Numbered from the stretch's first letter, positions 25,983 to 34,209 are shown. The stretch is DNA of 64,000 nucleotides from Massilia sp. WG5 (GCF_001412595.2 NZ_CP012640.2:5332001-5396000), one strand, 5' to 3'. The notes: generated by a model not told the origin, from the letters alone. Made by a program: numbers and translations.

Positions 25983-26016
25983 GTTTAAGGAACGCGGGAC
26001 GACGGTCAAAGTATGC

Positions 26017-27399
26017 TCAGATCCAGTATTCCCCCAACCTCGCCATCCACTCCCGGATCCGGTCCATCCAGGGCCGGTGCCGCCACTGCTCCAGCGTGAC
26101 TTCCTTCGAGGTGCGCAGGTCGTCGCTGAAGGCGCTCTCCATGTCGCGCCCGAAGGCCGGGTCCATCACCACCACGTTCAGCTCGTAGTTGTGCAGGAAG
26201 CTGCGGCGGTCGATGTTGGCCGAGCCGATCGTCGACCAGCCGCTGTCGATCACTGCCGTCTTCGCATGCAGCACCGCGACCTGCAGCTCGAAGATCTTCA
26301 CGCCGGCCTTCAAGAGCTGGTCGTAGAAGCCCTGGCCGGCGTAGCGGATCAGGCTGTGATCCGACACGCCCGGCAGCACCAGCCGCACGTCCACCCCGCG
26401 CCCGGCGGCATCGGCGAGGGCGTCGACGATCTGCTGGTCGGGCACGAAATAGGCCGAGGTGATGTGGATGCTCTTCTTCGCTTCCGTGATCGCCACCACC
26501 AGCGCCTTGTAGATGTCGGAATCGCCTTCCGGATTGCCGGCCAGCACGCGGATCAGCTTGTCGCCGGCCGGGGTGAGGGTGGGGAAGTACTCGGCTTTCG
26601 GCAGCTCGCCGCCTTCCTGCTGCACCCACAGGTCGACGAAGGACCACTGCAGCGGGGCGACCGCCGGGCCCTCGATCTTGACGTGGGTGTCGCGCCAGCC
26701 GACCTTCGAGCCGTCCACGTTGTCCGGCTTGTGGTGCGAGCGGAACAGCGAGCTGTTGGCATAGGTCGAGCTGATGTTGATGCCGCCGGTGAAGGCGATG
26801 CGGCCGTCGACCACCATCAGCTTGCGGTGGTTGCGGTTGTTCAGGTCCCAGTTGCCCTTGGCCTTGGCGGGATTGACCGGGTTGAAGATCAGCACGCGGA
26901 TGCCGGCCGCGCGCATGCGATCGAAGAAGGCGGCCGGGGTCGCGATCGCGCCGACGGCGTCGACCATGATGTTGACCTGCACGCCCTGGCGCTGCTTCTC
27001 GATCAGCACGTCGGCGAACTCGTTGCCGACCTGGTCCTGGTCGAAGATATAGGTTTCGAGGTTGATCGAGTTGGTGGCGGCGCGCGCCGCGGCCATCATC
27101 TCGCGCATGGTGGCGGGGCCATCGAACAGCAGCATCACCTTGTTGCCGGCGATCAGCGGTACGCCGGTCGCCTGTTCTTCCAGCACGGCCAGGGACTTCA
27201 GGTCGGCGGTGGCGTTGCTCCAGCGTTTCGACACCAGGGCCGACACCTGTTTCGGCGCCAGCCTGCCTTTGCTGCCGGCGACGGTGGGGTTGGCCTTGGC
27301 GGGGGCGGCCGGGTCGACGTCCGGCAGGGTCTTGCAGGCGGTCAGGACCAGGCCCAGGCACAGGGCGGCAAGCCAGGCTTGCAGGCGCGGGAAATTCAT
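26017..27399 (-). CDS. Phospholipase D-family lipoprotein (cardiolipin synthase-like)
   Basis: 460 residues. A lipoprotein signal ends in the lipobox LTAC at about residue 22. Two HKD motifs are complete: NHRKLMVVDGRIAFTGG and LHAKTAVIDSGWSTIGSANID. It therefore belongs to the PLD transphosphatidylase group, which makes cardiolipin or cleaves phospholipid; unlike the usual Cls enzymes it carries a lipid anchor and no N-terminal membrane pair. The ATG at 27399 has GAGGAT upstream and overlaps the stop of the SpecificRecomb gene by four bases. Confidence 0.9.
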   Translation of the reverse strand: MNFPRLQAWLAALCLGLVLTACKTLPDVDPAAPAKANPTVAGSKGRLAPKQVSALVSKRWSNATADLKSLAVLEEQATGVPLIAGNKVMLLFDGPATMREMMAAARAATNSINLETYIFDQDQVGNEFADVLIEKQRQGVQVNIMVDAVGAIATPAAFFDRMRAAGIRVLIFNPVNPAKAKGNWDLNNRNHRKLMVVDGRIAFTGGINISSTYANSSLFRSHHKPDNVDGSKVGWRDTHVKIEGPAVAPLQWSFVDLWVQQEGGELPKAEYFPTLTPAGDKLIRVLAGNPEGDSDIYKALVVAITEAKKSIHITSAYFVPDQQIVDALADAAGRGVDVRLVLPGVSDHSLIRYAGQGFYDQLLKAGVKIFELQVAVLHAKTAVIDSGWSTIGSANIDRRSFLHNYELNVVVMDPAFGRDMESAFSDDLRTSKEVTLEQWRHRPWMDRIREWMARLGEYWI

Positions 27400-29498
27400 T
27401 CGTATCCTCTCATGTGCTCGCTTAATTCCCCATATTCCTTGGGGCCGATGAAAAAGTCCAGCGGCGCGGCGCGCAGCCGGCGTCCCAGCGCGTACAGCAG
27501 CCGGAAACCGTGGTAGAAGCGGATCTTGCGGGCGCGCAGGGCGACCCACAGCGCCAGGCCGAAGCTGACCAGCAGGTTGACCATGCCGATCAGGGCGATG
27601 CCCAGGAAGCTGACGCCGACCGTGTCCCAGCTGACCTGGTAGTCCAGCCCGACGAAGCCGATCGCGAAATTGGCTGCCGAGAAGGTCACATGGCGGATGT
27701 CGAGCGGCAGGCCGAGCAGGAAGCCGACGGTCGCCGTCACGCCCATCAGGACGCCGAACACGACATTGCCCATCAGGCCGCCCAGGTTGTCTTCGAGGTA
27801 GAGGCCGAAGCGCTCCAGGCGCTCGCGCCCCAGCAGGCGCCGCAGGCCGTGCAGCTGCTGCACGCGCAGGGCCATGCGCGTGTACAGGGCCTTGTTGTCG
27901 TAGTAGCCCGAGACCAGGCCGGACACGAACAGCCAGACTCCGGCGATCGCCGCATGCAGCAGCGCCAGCGATTCCCAGGGGTGGCTGTCGTGGATCAGGT
28001 GGCGCGCCTTGTCCGGGTTGACCAGGTGGTGGCCGAACAGGTACCAGTAGCCGAGCGCGATCAGGAAGGAGAAGGGAATCACGGTCGCCAGGTTGCCCAG
28101 CACCGCCACGACCTGGGTGCGGAACACCTTGTTGACCAGCGCCGCCATGCTGTCGGCGTCGGCCTGGCGGTGGCCGCGGCCTTTTTGGTCGCTTTCGTGC
28201 AACGCGGCGGCGATGCGCGCGGCCGTCATTGCCGGCTGCTTGGTGGCGATGGTGAAGTGCAGCACGTGCACGAGCATGAAGCCGAGCGAATAGTTCATGC
28301 TGAACAGGGCGGCTTCGATCAGGGGCGCCCGGTGCAGGTAGGACAGCAGGATCTTGATCATCGCCATGAAGCTGATGATGATGCCGGCACCGGCCGCGGC
28401 ATTGAACATCTGGCGCAGGTCGGTGCGGCGTTCGGCGATGTAATGCTCGCCGGTGCGGCTGGCGTTTTCCGTCACGTTGCGCGCCAGCAGGTCGATGTTG
28501 TCGCGCACCAGGCCGCGCACCTGGTACTTGGTGTTGTGGGCTTCGGCCAGTTCCTGGGCCAGGGCGATCGCGGCGGCGCGGCGCGGCGAGATCGTCGGCT
28601 CGGCCGGCGCGGTGGCCTCGATGGCCAGCGCAAGCAGGTCCATGCTCGGGGCGCCCGGCAGCTCGCCGCTGACGTCGACCAGGAACAGCAGCTTCCTCAG
28701 GCGGTCGATGCTCTGCGTGACCGCGACCAGCAGGTAGGTCAGGGACACGCTGGTGCCGGCCGCCAGCGCACGCCGCCTGACCTTCAGCACCACCTCTTCG
28801 CACTGGTCGAGCATCACCAGCAGGTGGCGCGCATCTTCCATGTGCTCGATCTCGCCGGCCATCAGGCGCCCGTATTCGTCGAGGTAGTTGTTGGCTTCGA
28901 TGTTCTGCATCAGGAAGGGCGAATCGACTTCCTCGATCTCCATGTGGGCGTGGATCAGGCGCGGCTCCAGGCCCAGCGCGCAGACGCGGCAGGACAGGGT
29001 GCGGATCGCGTCAAGCAGGCCCAGCAGGGTGACGTGGCGCGCGCGGTCGGGCGCGGCGTCGAGCGGCGGCGGTGCGTTCGAAACCGTGTCGAAGAGTTCC
29101 AGCCAGTCGGCGTTCGGGACCGCGCGGATCCACAGGTAATCGTCCTCGCGGCACAGCAGGCGGTCGAGGGTGTCCGACAGATAATGTTCGTCGAGGGCGG
29201 GCGGCAGGATGCGGTAGGCGATGCGCTTCTTCAGCTCGGTGAAGAAGCCGTCGTTCGACAGGATGCCGACGTCCGAATACAGGCTCGTGTGGCGGCGCGT
29301 CTCGAGCAGGTTCGTGATGTAGCGGCGCAAGGACCAGGCCTGCTCTGGATTTCCTTTGAGCAGTTGAGTGAGAGTACGTACCTGGGCCCGTGCATAGGCG
29401 TGGTCGGACGAGCGGCGCGGGCGCAGCTTGTCGACCAGGTCGACCAGCAGGTCGATGCGGTCGCTGTTCGGGTCAAGGCGATCGAGGATGGCGAGCAT
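27396..29498 (-). CDS. SpecificRecomb-family membrane protein (often annotated site-specific recombinase)
   Basis: About 700 residues. The N-terminal half is soluble and helical (YITNLLETRRHTSLYSDVGI, NADWLELFDTVSN). The C-terminal half holds several membrane segments (AGIIISFMAMIKILLSYL, LATVIPFSFLIALGYWYLF and others), with NYSLGFMLVHVLHFTIATKQ, a very conserved stretch of the family. No tyrosine or serine recombinase catalytic residues are present, so the family name is misleading. A GTRCG palindrome at 29569 with a -10-like TACACT 22 nt downstream precedes it. ATG 29498 was chosen; a GTG at 29504 is also possible. Confidence 0.8.
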   Translation of the reverse strand: MLAILDRLDPNSDRIDLLVDLVDKLRPRRSSDHAYARAQVRTLTQLLKGNPEQAWSLRRYITNLLETRRHTSLYSDVGILSNDGFFTELKKRIAYRILPPALDEHYLSDTLDRLLCREDDYLWIRAVPNADWLELFDTVSNAPPPLDAAPDRARHVTLLGLLDAIRTLSCRVCALGLEPRLIHAHMEIEEVDSPFLMQNIEANNYLDEYGRLMAGEIEHMEDARHLLVMLDQCEEVVLKVRRRALAAGTSVSLTYLLVAVTQSIDRLRKLLFLVDVSGELPGAPSMDLLALAIEATAPAEPTISPRRAAAIALAQELAEAHNTKYQVRGLVRDNIDLLARNVTENASRTGEHYIAERRTDLRQMFNAAAGAGIIISFMAMIKILLSYLHRAPLIEAALFSMNYSLGFMLVHVLHFTIATKQPAMTAARIAAALHESDQKGRGHRQADADSMAALVNKVFRTQVVAVLGNLATVIPFSFLIALGYWYLFGHHLVNPDKARHLIHDSHPWESLALLHAAIAGVWLFVSGLVSGYYDNKALYTRMALRVQQLHGLRRLLGRERLERFGLYLEDNLGGLMGNVVFGVLMGVTATVGFLLGLPLDIRHVTFSAANFAIGFVGLDYQVSWDTVGVSFLGIALIGMVNLLVSFGLALWVALRARKIRFYHGFRLLYALGRRLRAAPLDFFIGPKEYGELSEHMRGYE

Positions 29499-29568
29499 GA
29501 ACACTTACAAGGCTGGGCGGATCCACCACCCGGAAATGGTAGTGTACCTGCGGACACGTGCGTGCTGT

Positions 29569-29582
29569 GTACGCCACCGAAC
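29569..29582 (-). promoter_or_regulatory. GTRCG-N4-CGNAC site ahead of the SpecificRecomb gene
   Basis: GTACG-CCAC-CGAAC on the plus strand. On the minus-strand side, a -10-like TACACT (29541-29546) lies 22 nt away, and the ATG at 29498 is 70 nt away. The plus-strand gene at 29670 is 87 nt away but has no -10-like hexamer at that spacing. Confidence 0.5.
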
Positions 29583-29669
29583 TGAGCGGACCCGGGCACT
29601 GCACCGGCTGGGCTGCTGCGGTACACTTTATCCGTTACGTCACCGGATTTTCAAAACTAGGGAAAAGCA

Positions 29670-30506
29670 ATGTACCTGACTTACTACAACGGCGAGTGGG
29701 CCGAAGGAAATACGCCGCTGTTCGGCGCAATGGACCATAGCGTGTGGCTGGGTTCTTCGGTCTTCGATGGCGCACGCGCCCTGGGCGGCCACCTGCCGGA
29801 CCTGCGCCCGCACCTGCAGCGCGTGATCGACTCGGCCGAGAAACTGGGCCTGACCTGTCCGCTGTCGGTGGACCAGATGGAAGCACTGGTGCGCGAAGGC
29901 GTGGGCAAGTTTCCGCCGAACGCCGAGCTGTACATTCGTCCGCTGGTGTTCGCGTCCGAAGGCTTCCTGATCCCGGTGCCGGAAAAGGCCGGCTTCGCCC
30001 TGACCCTGTTCGACGCGCCGCTGCCGCCCTTCGCCGGTTTCTCTGCCTGCCTGTCCGAGCTGCACCGCCCGCAGCCGACCATGGCCCCGACCGACGCCAA
30101 GGCATCGGCCCTGTACGCCAACACCGCGCGCGCCCTGCGCGACGCACGCGCACGCGGCTTCGACAACGCCGTGCTGCTCGACCTGGCCGGCAACGTGGCC
30201 GAGTTCGCCTCTTCGAACCTGTTCCTGGTCACCGCAGACGGCGCGGTGGTGACGCCCGCCCTGAACGGCACCTTTTTGGCCGGCATCACCCGCGCCCGCG
30301 TGATCGCACTGCTGAAGGATGCCGGCGTGAGGGTCGAAGAGCGCACCGTCAAGCCGGAAGAACTGGAGACGGCCCGCGAAATCTTCAGCACCGGCAACTA
30401 CGGCAAGGTCACCCCCTGCGTGCGCTACGAGTCGCGCGAACTGCCGGCAGGGCCGGTGGCGAAGCAGGCGCGGGATTTGTACATGGCGTTCACCGAGACC
30501 ACCTGA
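29670..30506 (+). CDS. Class IV aminotransferase, branched-chain aminotransferase-like
   Basis: 278 residues. TYYNGEWAEGNTPLFGAMDH and GSSVFDGARALGG match the N-terminus of fold-IV PLP enzymes. The PLP lysine is in PTDAKASALYANTARALRDA, and NVAEFASSNLFLVTADG plus TFLAGITRARVIALL are typical of IlvE-like proteins. It is about 25 residues shorter than E. coli IlvE, so a D-amino-acid or other amino-donor specificity is possible. No other amino-acid biosynthesis genes are nearby. Confidence 0.85.
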   Translation: MYLTYYNGEWAEGNTPLFGAMDHSVWLGSSVFDGARALGGHLPDLRPHLQRVIDSAEKLGLTCPLSVDQMEALVREGVGKFPPNAELYIRPLVFASEGFLIPVPEKAGFALTLFDAPLPPFAGFSACLSELHRPQPTMAPTDAKASALYANTARALRDARARGFDNAVLLDLAGNVAEFASSNLFLVTADGAVVTPALNGTFLAGITRARVIALLKDAGVRVEERTVKPEELETAREIFSTGNYGKVTPCVRYESRELPAGPVAKQARDLYMAFTETT

Positions 30507-30512
30507 GCTTGA

Positions 30513-30597
30513 GTTACCCCAAACCGGGGTCAGACTCCGGTTTGGGGTAACTTCCCGGAAGTTATTTCCAAAATTCGGAGTCTGACCCCGGTTTGCG
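30513..30597. repeat. Nested inverted repeats with a GGGGTCAGACTCC core between convergent genes
   Basis: Two overlapping structures occur. A 15-bp stem GTTACCCCAAACCGG pairs with CCGGTTTGGGGTAAC around GGTCAGACT. The arm AAACCGGGGTCAGACTCCG at about 30522 also recurs inverted at about 30577, as CGGAGTCTGACCCCG plus part or all of GGTTT (the last bases are uncertain by one position). It fills the gap between the aminotransferase and DUF3617 genes and probably ends both. The GGGGTCAGA core is shared with the MITE-like element at 60000. Confidence 0.65.
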
Positions 30598-31158
30598 CTA
30601 TTTTGCCTGCGGCATCGGCCGCAACTTCCCGCAATCGGCCCCCAGCCATTTGCCGGTCACATCCATATCCACGGCCTGTTTCTGGCCATGTTCCTTGCCC
30701 GTGATGTGCATCCGGGCGCGGTAGCTGGTGTCGCTGTCCAGCGTCATCTCGCCTTCGCCGCTGACGGGCGGCCTGCTGCACTGGAACGTGACCCGCATCC
30801 GGCTGGAGGATAAGGGCGTCACGTTCTGCTTGCAGTCGCCTTCCTGGACCGGGAATTCCTTCCGCTGGATCATCGCTTTCGTCATGCAGATGCGCGAGTC
30901 GAGGACGCCGCCCTCGCCGATGTTCATCTGCACGCCGTTGCGCTCCATCATCTGCTGCATCGACTTGCGCTGCTCCGGCGACATATTCGCCAGATGCTGC
31001 TGCATGCCGTCCATGATGGCCTGCATCTGGCCGTCGGGCGAACTGACTTTGTTGTTCAGCTCCCAGAGTCCCGGTTTGATATGTACGTCCTGCGCACCGG
31101 CCGGCAGGGCCAGCGCACAGCCGAGGGCGCAGGCAATCGCCGCGAAGTGTTTCTTCAT
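30598..31158 (-). CDS. DUF3617 domain secreted protein
   Basis: 186 residues with a signal peptide (cleaved near PAGAQDVHI). The mature region begins IKPGLWELNNKV and has the DUF3617 pattern of conserved cysteines (RICMTKAM, GDCKQNV, FQCSRPP, GADCGKL). The family is periplasmic and of unknown function. GGAG precedes the ATG. nudK starts just upstream on the same strand with a 26-base gap, so the two are probably one transcript. Confidence 0.85.
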   Translation of the reverse strand: MKKHFAAIACALGCALALPAGAQDVHIKPGLWELNNKVSSPDGQMQAIMDGMQQHLANMSPEQRKSMQQMMERNGVQMNIGEGGVLDSRICMTKAMIQRKEFPVQEGDCKQNVTPLSSSRMRVTFQCSRPPVSGEGEMTLDSDTSYRARMHITGKEHGQKQAVDMDVTGKWLGADCGKLRPMPQAK

Positions 31159-31184
31159 TTAAATTCTCCAAAGGGAAGTGTGGA

Positions 31185-31778
31185 TCAGGACGCTTCGTGC
31201 CGTCCCAGCACCTTGCGTTCCAGGTGCAGCAGGAGCAGCACCGTCTTGGCGTCATTGATGCCGCCGGTCTCGACCAGGGCCAGGGCATCGTCGAAATCCA
31301 TCTCGATCACGTCGATATCCTCGCCTTCCTCGGCCTTGCCGCCGCCGGGGCCGGCGCGCCGCGCCGGATCGTATTCGGCCACGAACAGGTGGTTCCGTTC
31401 GGTCAGCGAGCCCGGGCTGACGAACAGCTGCATCACCGGCTCGACCTGGGCGATCTCGTAGCCGGTCTCCTCGCGGGCTTCGGCCTTGACTCTTTCTTCC
31501 GGCGCGGCGCCGTCCAGCACCCCGGCCGCGGCCTCCAGCAGGAAACCGTCGCTCCCGTTCAGGCGCGCGCCGAGCCGGAACTGGCGGGTCAGCACCACAG
31601 TGCGGCGTTCGCGGTTGTACAGCAGCACCGATGCGCCGGAAGCGGCGTCGTAGACTTCGCGCTCCTGCTCCTGCCAGCTGCCGTCGCGGCGGCGCTGTTC
31701 GTACGTGACTTTCTTCAGCGTGTAATAGTCGTCCGAGAGGATCTTCTCGCCGACGATGCGGATCTTGTCTTCAGCCAT
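31185..31778 (-). CDS. nudK: GDP-mannose pyrophosphatase-type Nudix hydrolase
   Basis: 197 residues, close to NudK length. The Nudix box reads GVLDGAAPEERVKAEAREET, with the glutamates of EAREET retained and the replaced first Arg that NudK also shows. LLYNRERRTVVLTRQFRLGA and VSPGSLTERNHLFVAEYD match NudK. The family hydrolyses GDP-mannose and other nucleotide sugars. Assignment to NudK rather than ADP-ribose pyrophosphatase rests on the last motif and length. Confidence 0.85.
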   Translation of the reverse strand: MAEDKIRIVGEKILSDDYYTLKKVTYEQRRRDGSWQEQEREVYDAASGASVLLYNRERRTVVLTRQFRLGARLNGSDGFLLEAAAGVLDGAAPEERVKAEAREETGYEIAQVEPVMQLFVSPGSLTERNHLFVAEYDPARRAGPGGGKAEEGEDIDVIEMDFDDALALVETGGINDAKTVLLLLHLERKVLGRHEAS

Positions 31779-31822
31779 GGCCTCTCCTGGTCAGCATGCG
31801 GCCGAGCATACACCGCGGCCAT

Positions 31823-31857
31823 GAAAAAAGCCGCCCGGCTTGCGCGGGGCGGCTTTC
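31823..31857 (-). terminator. Rho-independent terminator after the OmpA-like lipoprotein
   Basis: On the minus strand AAAGCCGCCCC-loop-GGGCGGCTTTTTTC forms a stem followed by T. It lies about 20 bases past the stop of the gene ending at 31878. Confidence 0.75.
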
Positions 31858-31877
31858 GCTCACGGCGCCGTCGGGGT

Positions 31878-32549
31878 TCAGCCAGGGCGTCCCGGCTCGT
31901 TCACGTAGATCTCGACGCGGCGGTTGCGGGCGCGGCCGGCCGGGTCGTCGTTCGAGGCGACCGGTTCGCGCGCGGCGCGGCCCTCGACCGTGATGCGGTT
32001 CGGATTCACGCCGTGCGCCGCCAGGTAGTCGCGCGCATGGGCGGCGCGGTCGAGCGAGAGCGGCTGGTTGATCGCGTCGCCGCCGGTGCTGTCGGTATGG
32101 CCGATGATGGTCACATAGGTGGCCGGATTGTCGTTCAGCGTGCTGGCGAAGCGGTCGAGGATGGGCCGGAAGTTCGGCTTGATGTCGGCGCGGTTGGTGT
32201 CGAACGAGATGTCGCTCGGGATTTCGAGCTTGAGGCGGTTGTCGGCGGTCTGCGAGACCTGCACGCCGGTGCCGCGGGTGGCCTGTTCCATCGCCTGGCG
32301 CTGCTGCTCCATGTGCTTGGACCAGACGTTGCCGGCCACTGCGCCGGCCAGGCCGCCGAGTACCGCGCCGCGGGTCGCTCGCCCGCTGCCGCCGCCGCCC
32401 GTGCTGGCGCCGAGAATGGCGCCGAGGCCCGCGCCGACGCCGGCGCCGGTCGCGGTGCCGCGCTGGGTGGCGTTCATGTCGGCGCAGCCGCTGGCGGCCA
32501 GCGCGAGGACTGTCGCTCCCAGGGTCGATCGAATGAAAGCTGCATGCAT
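31878..32549 (-). CDS. OmpA-family lipoprotein with glycine zipper (YiaD/YfiB-like)
   Basis: 223 residues. A lipoprotein signal ends in the lipobox AASGC near residue 22. A glycine-zipper stretch (GAGVGAGLGAILGASTGGGG and on to GLAGAVAGN) follows, then an OmpA peptidoglycan-binding domain at about 105-215 with GHTDSTGGDAINQPLSLDRA, YLAAHGV and RARNRRVEI. The protein should anchor the outer membrane to peptidoglycan. AGGAG precedes the ATG. No clear operator site precedes it; it follows a terminator directly. Confidence 0.9.
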   Translation of the reverse strand: MHAAFIRSTLGATVLALAASGCADMNATQRGTATGAGVGAGLGAILGASTGGGGSGRATRGAVLGGLAGAVAGNVWSKHMEQQRQAMEQATRGTGVQVSQTADNRLKLEIPSDISFDTNRADIKPNFRPILDRFASTLNDNPATYVTIIGHTDSTGGDAINQPLSLDRAAHARDYLAAHGVNPNRITVEGRAAREPVASNDDPAGRARNRRVEIYVNEPGRPG

Positions 32550-32560
32550 GGGATTCTCCT

Positions 32561-32620
32561 CAAAAAAAATATCCGTTTCGAAGGCGCACCCGCCAGTGCG
32601 GGCACGCCCGCGAAACGGAT
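32561..32620 (-). terminator. Terminator of the 48-residue membrane-protein gene
   Basis: ATCCGTTTCG (32571-32580) pairs with CGAAACGGAT (32611-32620), and on the minus strand the stem is followed by ATTTTTTTT. A smaller GC hairpin fills the loop. Confidence 0.7.
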
Positions 32621-32653
32621 CGGGCGGGTAATGCGGGTGTTAAGTGGCGGGCT

Positions 32654-32800
32654 TTATATGCCGCGTCCACTGATCAGGCGAACCAGGATCATGATGACGG
32701 CAACGACCAGCAGGATGTGGATGAAGCCGCCGACGGTGTAGGAAGTGACCAGACCAAGCAGCCACAGAAGGATGAGTACAACAGCGATAGTGTAGAGCAT
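32654..32800 (-). CDS. 48-residue membrane protein, lmo0937 (DUF5670) family
   Basis: Translation gives MLYTIAVVLILLWLLGLVTS, YTVGGFIHILLVVAVIMILV and RLISGRGI: two membrane segments and a short basic tail, the characteristic lmo0937-family pattern. AAGGA precedes the ATG. It is preceded by a GTRCG palindrome 75 nt upstream, with a -10-like GATACT (32848-32853) at the expected spacing. These tiny proteins are often stress-induced in Oxalobacteraceae; the molecular role is unknown. Confidence 0.88.
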   Translation of the reverse strand: MLYTIAVVLILLWLLGLVTSYTVGGFIHILLVVAVIMILVRLISGRGI

Positions 32801-32875
32801 GACAATGTCCTTTCCGTTTTAACCGGCGATGTCTTTGCCGTGAGTTCAGTATCCCGGGATCCGTGGCTGTGCTCC

Positions 32876-32889
32876 GTACGCTGACGTAC
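32876..32889 (-). promoter_or_regulatory. GTRCG-N4-CGNAC site ahead of the lmo0937-family gene
   Basis: GTACG-CTGA-CGTAC, a perfect 5-4-5 palindrome 75 nt before the ATG at 32800. GATACT, 4 of 6 to -10 consensus, lies at 32848-32853, 22 nt on the gene side. Confidence 0.6.
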
Positions 32890-32890
32890 A

Positions 32891-33118
32891 TTATGCCGCG
32901 GATTTTTGTTCTTTTCGCAAGCCTGGAATCCAGCCGATGAAACCCATCAGGCCCACGAAGCCGATCATGCAGGTCAGCAGGCCGCCGCTGATCACGAAGA
33001 ACACGTCGTGCGCGGCGATCTCGCCGCTGCCCGGCTGCACCGGACCGGCACTGACGAGGCCGAAGCCGGTGAGAAGTACACCCCAGAGAATGATCCCGAC
33101 CCAAGCAATGCTGTTCAT
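32891..33118 (-). CDS. 75-residue membrane protein of unknown function
   Basis: MNSIAWVGIILWGVLLTGFG, then a short loop, and FFVISGGLLTCMIGFVGLMG give two membrane segments, ending in a basic GLRKEQKSAA. AAGGA lies upstream of the ATG at 33118. A GTRCG palindrome lies 78 nt before the start. No named family is recognised, but the gene is well supported by its ribosome site, composition and operator. Confidence 0.8.
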   Translation of the reverse strand: MNSIAWVGIILWGVLLTGFGLVSAGPVQPGSGEIAAHDVFFVISGGLLTCMIGFVGLMGFIGWIPGLRKEQKSAA

Positions 33119-33196
33119 TGGACGTCCTTTCGAGTTTTGTTCTCCGCCATCTTTTCCGGCGTGGATTGATTCTTGATCGCTATACGGTCGAGTTCC

Positions 33197-33210
33197 GTGC
33201 GCTGGCGCAC
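33197..33210 (-). promoter_or_regulatory. GTRCG-N4-CGNAC site ahead of the 75-residue membrane protein
   Basis: GTGCG-CTGG-CGCAC, a perfect 5-4-5 palindrome 78 nt before the ATG at 33118; AAGAAT (33169-33174) lies 22 nt on the gene side as a -10 candidate. Confidence 0.6.
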
Positions 33211-33224
33211 ATTGCGAAAAAGAA

Positions 33225-33249
33225 AACAAAAACGGGGCTGCAGCCCCGT
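33225..33249 (-). terminator. Rho-independent terminator of the glycine-zipper gene
   Basis: ACGGGGCTG/CAGCCCCGT is a perfect palindrome (33232-33249), followed on the minus strand by TTTTTGTTTTC. It ends the transcript of the gene at 33306-34112. Confidence 0.8.
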
Positions 33250-33305
33250 CTTCACTTCACCCGCCACGCATGGCCGGGCACCATTCCGGTGCATCAGCCA
33301 GTGCT

Positions 33306-34112
33306 TCAGGCCGAACGCAGCGACCCTTTCACGATGCGGACGCGGTCGCCGGTACGCCACTGCGGCACGCTCTGCTGGTGGAAGGTACGCAGGGTGCCGT
33401 CGTCCAGCCGGACCCGGATCTCGTAGCTGTGATTGGCCTTCATATTGCCTTCGACCTGGTTGCCCATCACGGCGCCGCCGACCGCGCCGGCCACCGTCGC
33501 CAGCTGGCGGCCGTGGCCGCTGCCGACCTGGTTGCCAAGCAGGCCGCCGAGGATGGCGCCGCCGGCCGCGCCGACGCCGCTGCCCTGGGCGCGGGTCGTG
33601 ATCTGGCGGATCGATTCGACATTGCCGCAGCTGCCGCACCAGCGGCTCGACGACTCTTCCTGGGCCACGCGGGTGCTGGCCTTGGCTTTCGGATGGCTCT
33701 CGCGCAGCGGCGCCGGCTCGGCGTAGCCGGAAGCGGCCGCACCCTGGACGCTGCTGCCGTAGGCCGCGCCGCTCTCGGCGGCATAGCCCGGCGCGGCGGC
33801 CGGGGCGTAGGTGCTGGCGGTGGCGGGCGCAGGCGGGAGCGGCGCCGGGGCGGGGACGGCGGGCGCATACGCGCCGGCTACCGGCTGGGCCGGATACGCC
33901 GGCGCCATCGCGTTCGGCTGCTGCAGGCTGGCCGACAGCGCGGCGCGGTCCGCTTCATTCAGTCCGCCGTTCGTGGTGCGGCCCTTCGAGGACGGCAGCC
34001 AGCCCATGATGGCGGCGGTGCCGACCGCGCAGAACAGGATCACGGCGAGCGCCGCGAGGATCAGGAGGGGATGCTGTCCGCGGCGTGCCGGCGGTGTCGG
34101 ATGTGTGTTCAT
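33306..34112 (-). CDS. Glycine-zipper 2TM-domain protein
   Basis: 268 residues. One N-terminal membrane segment (LLILAALAVILFCAVGTAAI) is followed by a long Ala/Pro-rich linker. The C-terminal domain has a Cys pair (WCGSCG), ITTRAQGSGVGAAGGAILGG and LLGNQVGSGHGRQLATVAGA, the glycine-zipper 2TM pattern, then a small beta domain (YEIRVRLDDGTLRTFHQQSV). Rickettsial 17-kDa antigen relatives have this zipper. A paralogue with the same zipper and tail lies at 41881. A GTRCG palindrome lies 62 nt upstream. Confidence 0.88.
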   Translation of the reverse strand: MNTHPTPPARRGQHPLLILAALAVILFCAVGTAAIMGWLPSSKGRTTNGGLNEADRAALSASLQQPNAMAPAYPAQPVAGAYAPAVPAPAPLPPAPATASTYAPAAAPGYAAESGAAYGSSVQGAAASGYAEPAPLRESHPKAKASTRVAQEESSSRWCGSCGNVESIRQITTRAQGSGVGAAGGAILGGLLGNQVGSGHGRQLATVAGAVGGAVMGNQVEGNMKANHSYEIRVRLDDGTLRTFHQQSVPQWRTGDRVRIVKGSLRSA

Positions 34113-34174
34113 GGCTGGTCCTTGTTTTCTTCAGTTCGGTCCATTCATTGTCCATTCCAACAACATGATATTCC

Positions 34175-34188
34175 GTGCGTCACCGTAC
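34175..34188 (-). promoter_or_regulatory. GTRCG-N4-CGNAC site ahead of the glycine-zipper 2TM gene
   Basis: GTGCG-TCAC-CGTAC, 62 nt before the ATG at 34112. GACAAT (34147-34152), 4 of 6 to consensus, lies 22 nt on the gene side. Confidence 0.55.
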
Positions 34189-34209
34189 ATACTTCCCCTT
34201 ACCGCGCCG

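Noticed and set aside
27510..29585. A 691-codon plus-strand frame opposite the SpecificRecomb gene
   Set aside because: Same shadow composition; the minus-strand protein has membrane segments and family motifs.
32596..32609. GTGCG-GGCA-CGCCC, a partial match to the regulon palindrome ahead of the OmpA-like lipoprotein
   Set aside because: It lies in the loop of a terminator hairpin and has a broken right arm and no -10-like hexamer at the expected spacing.
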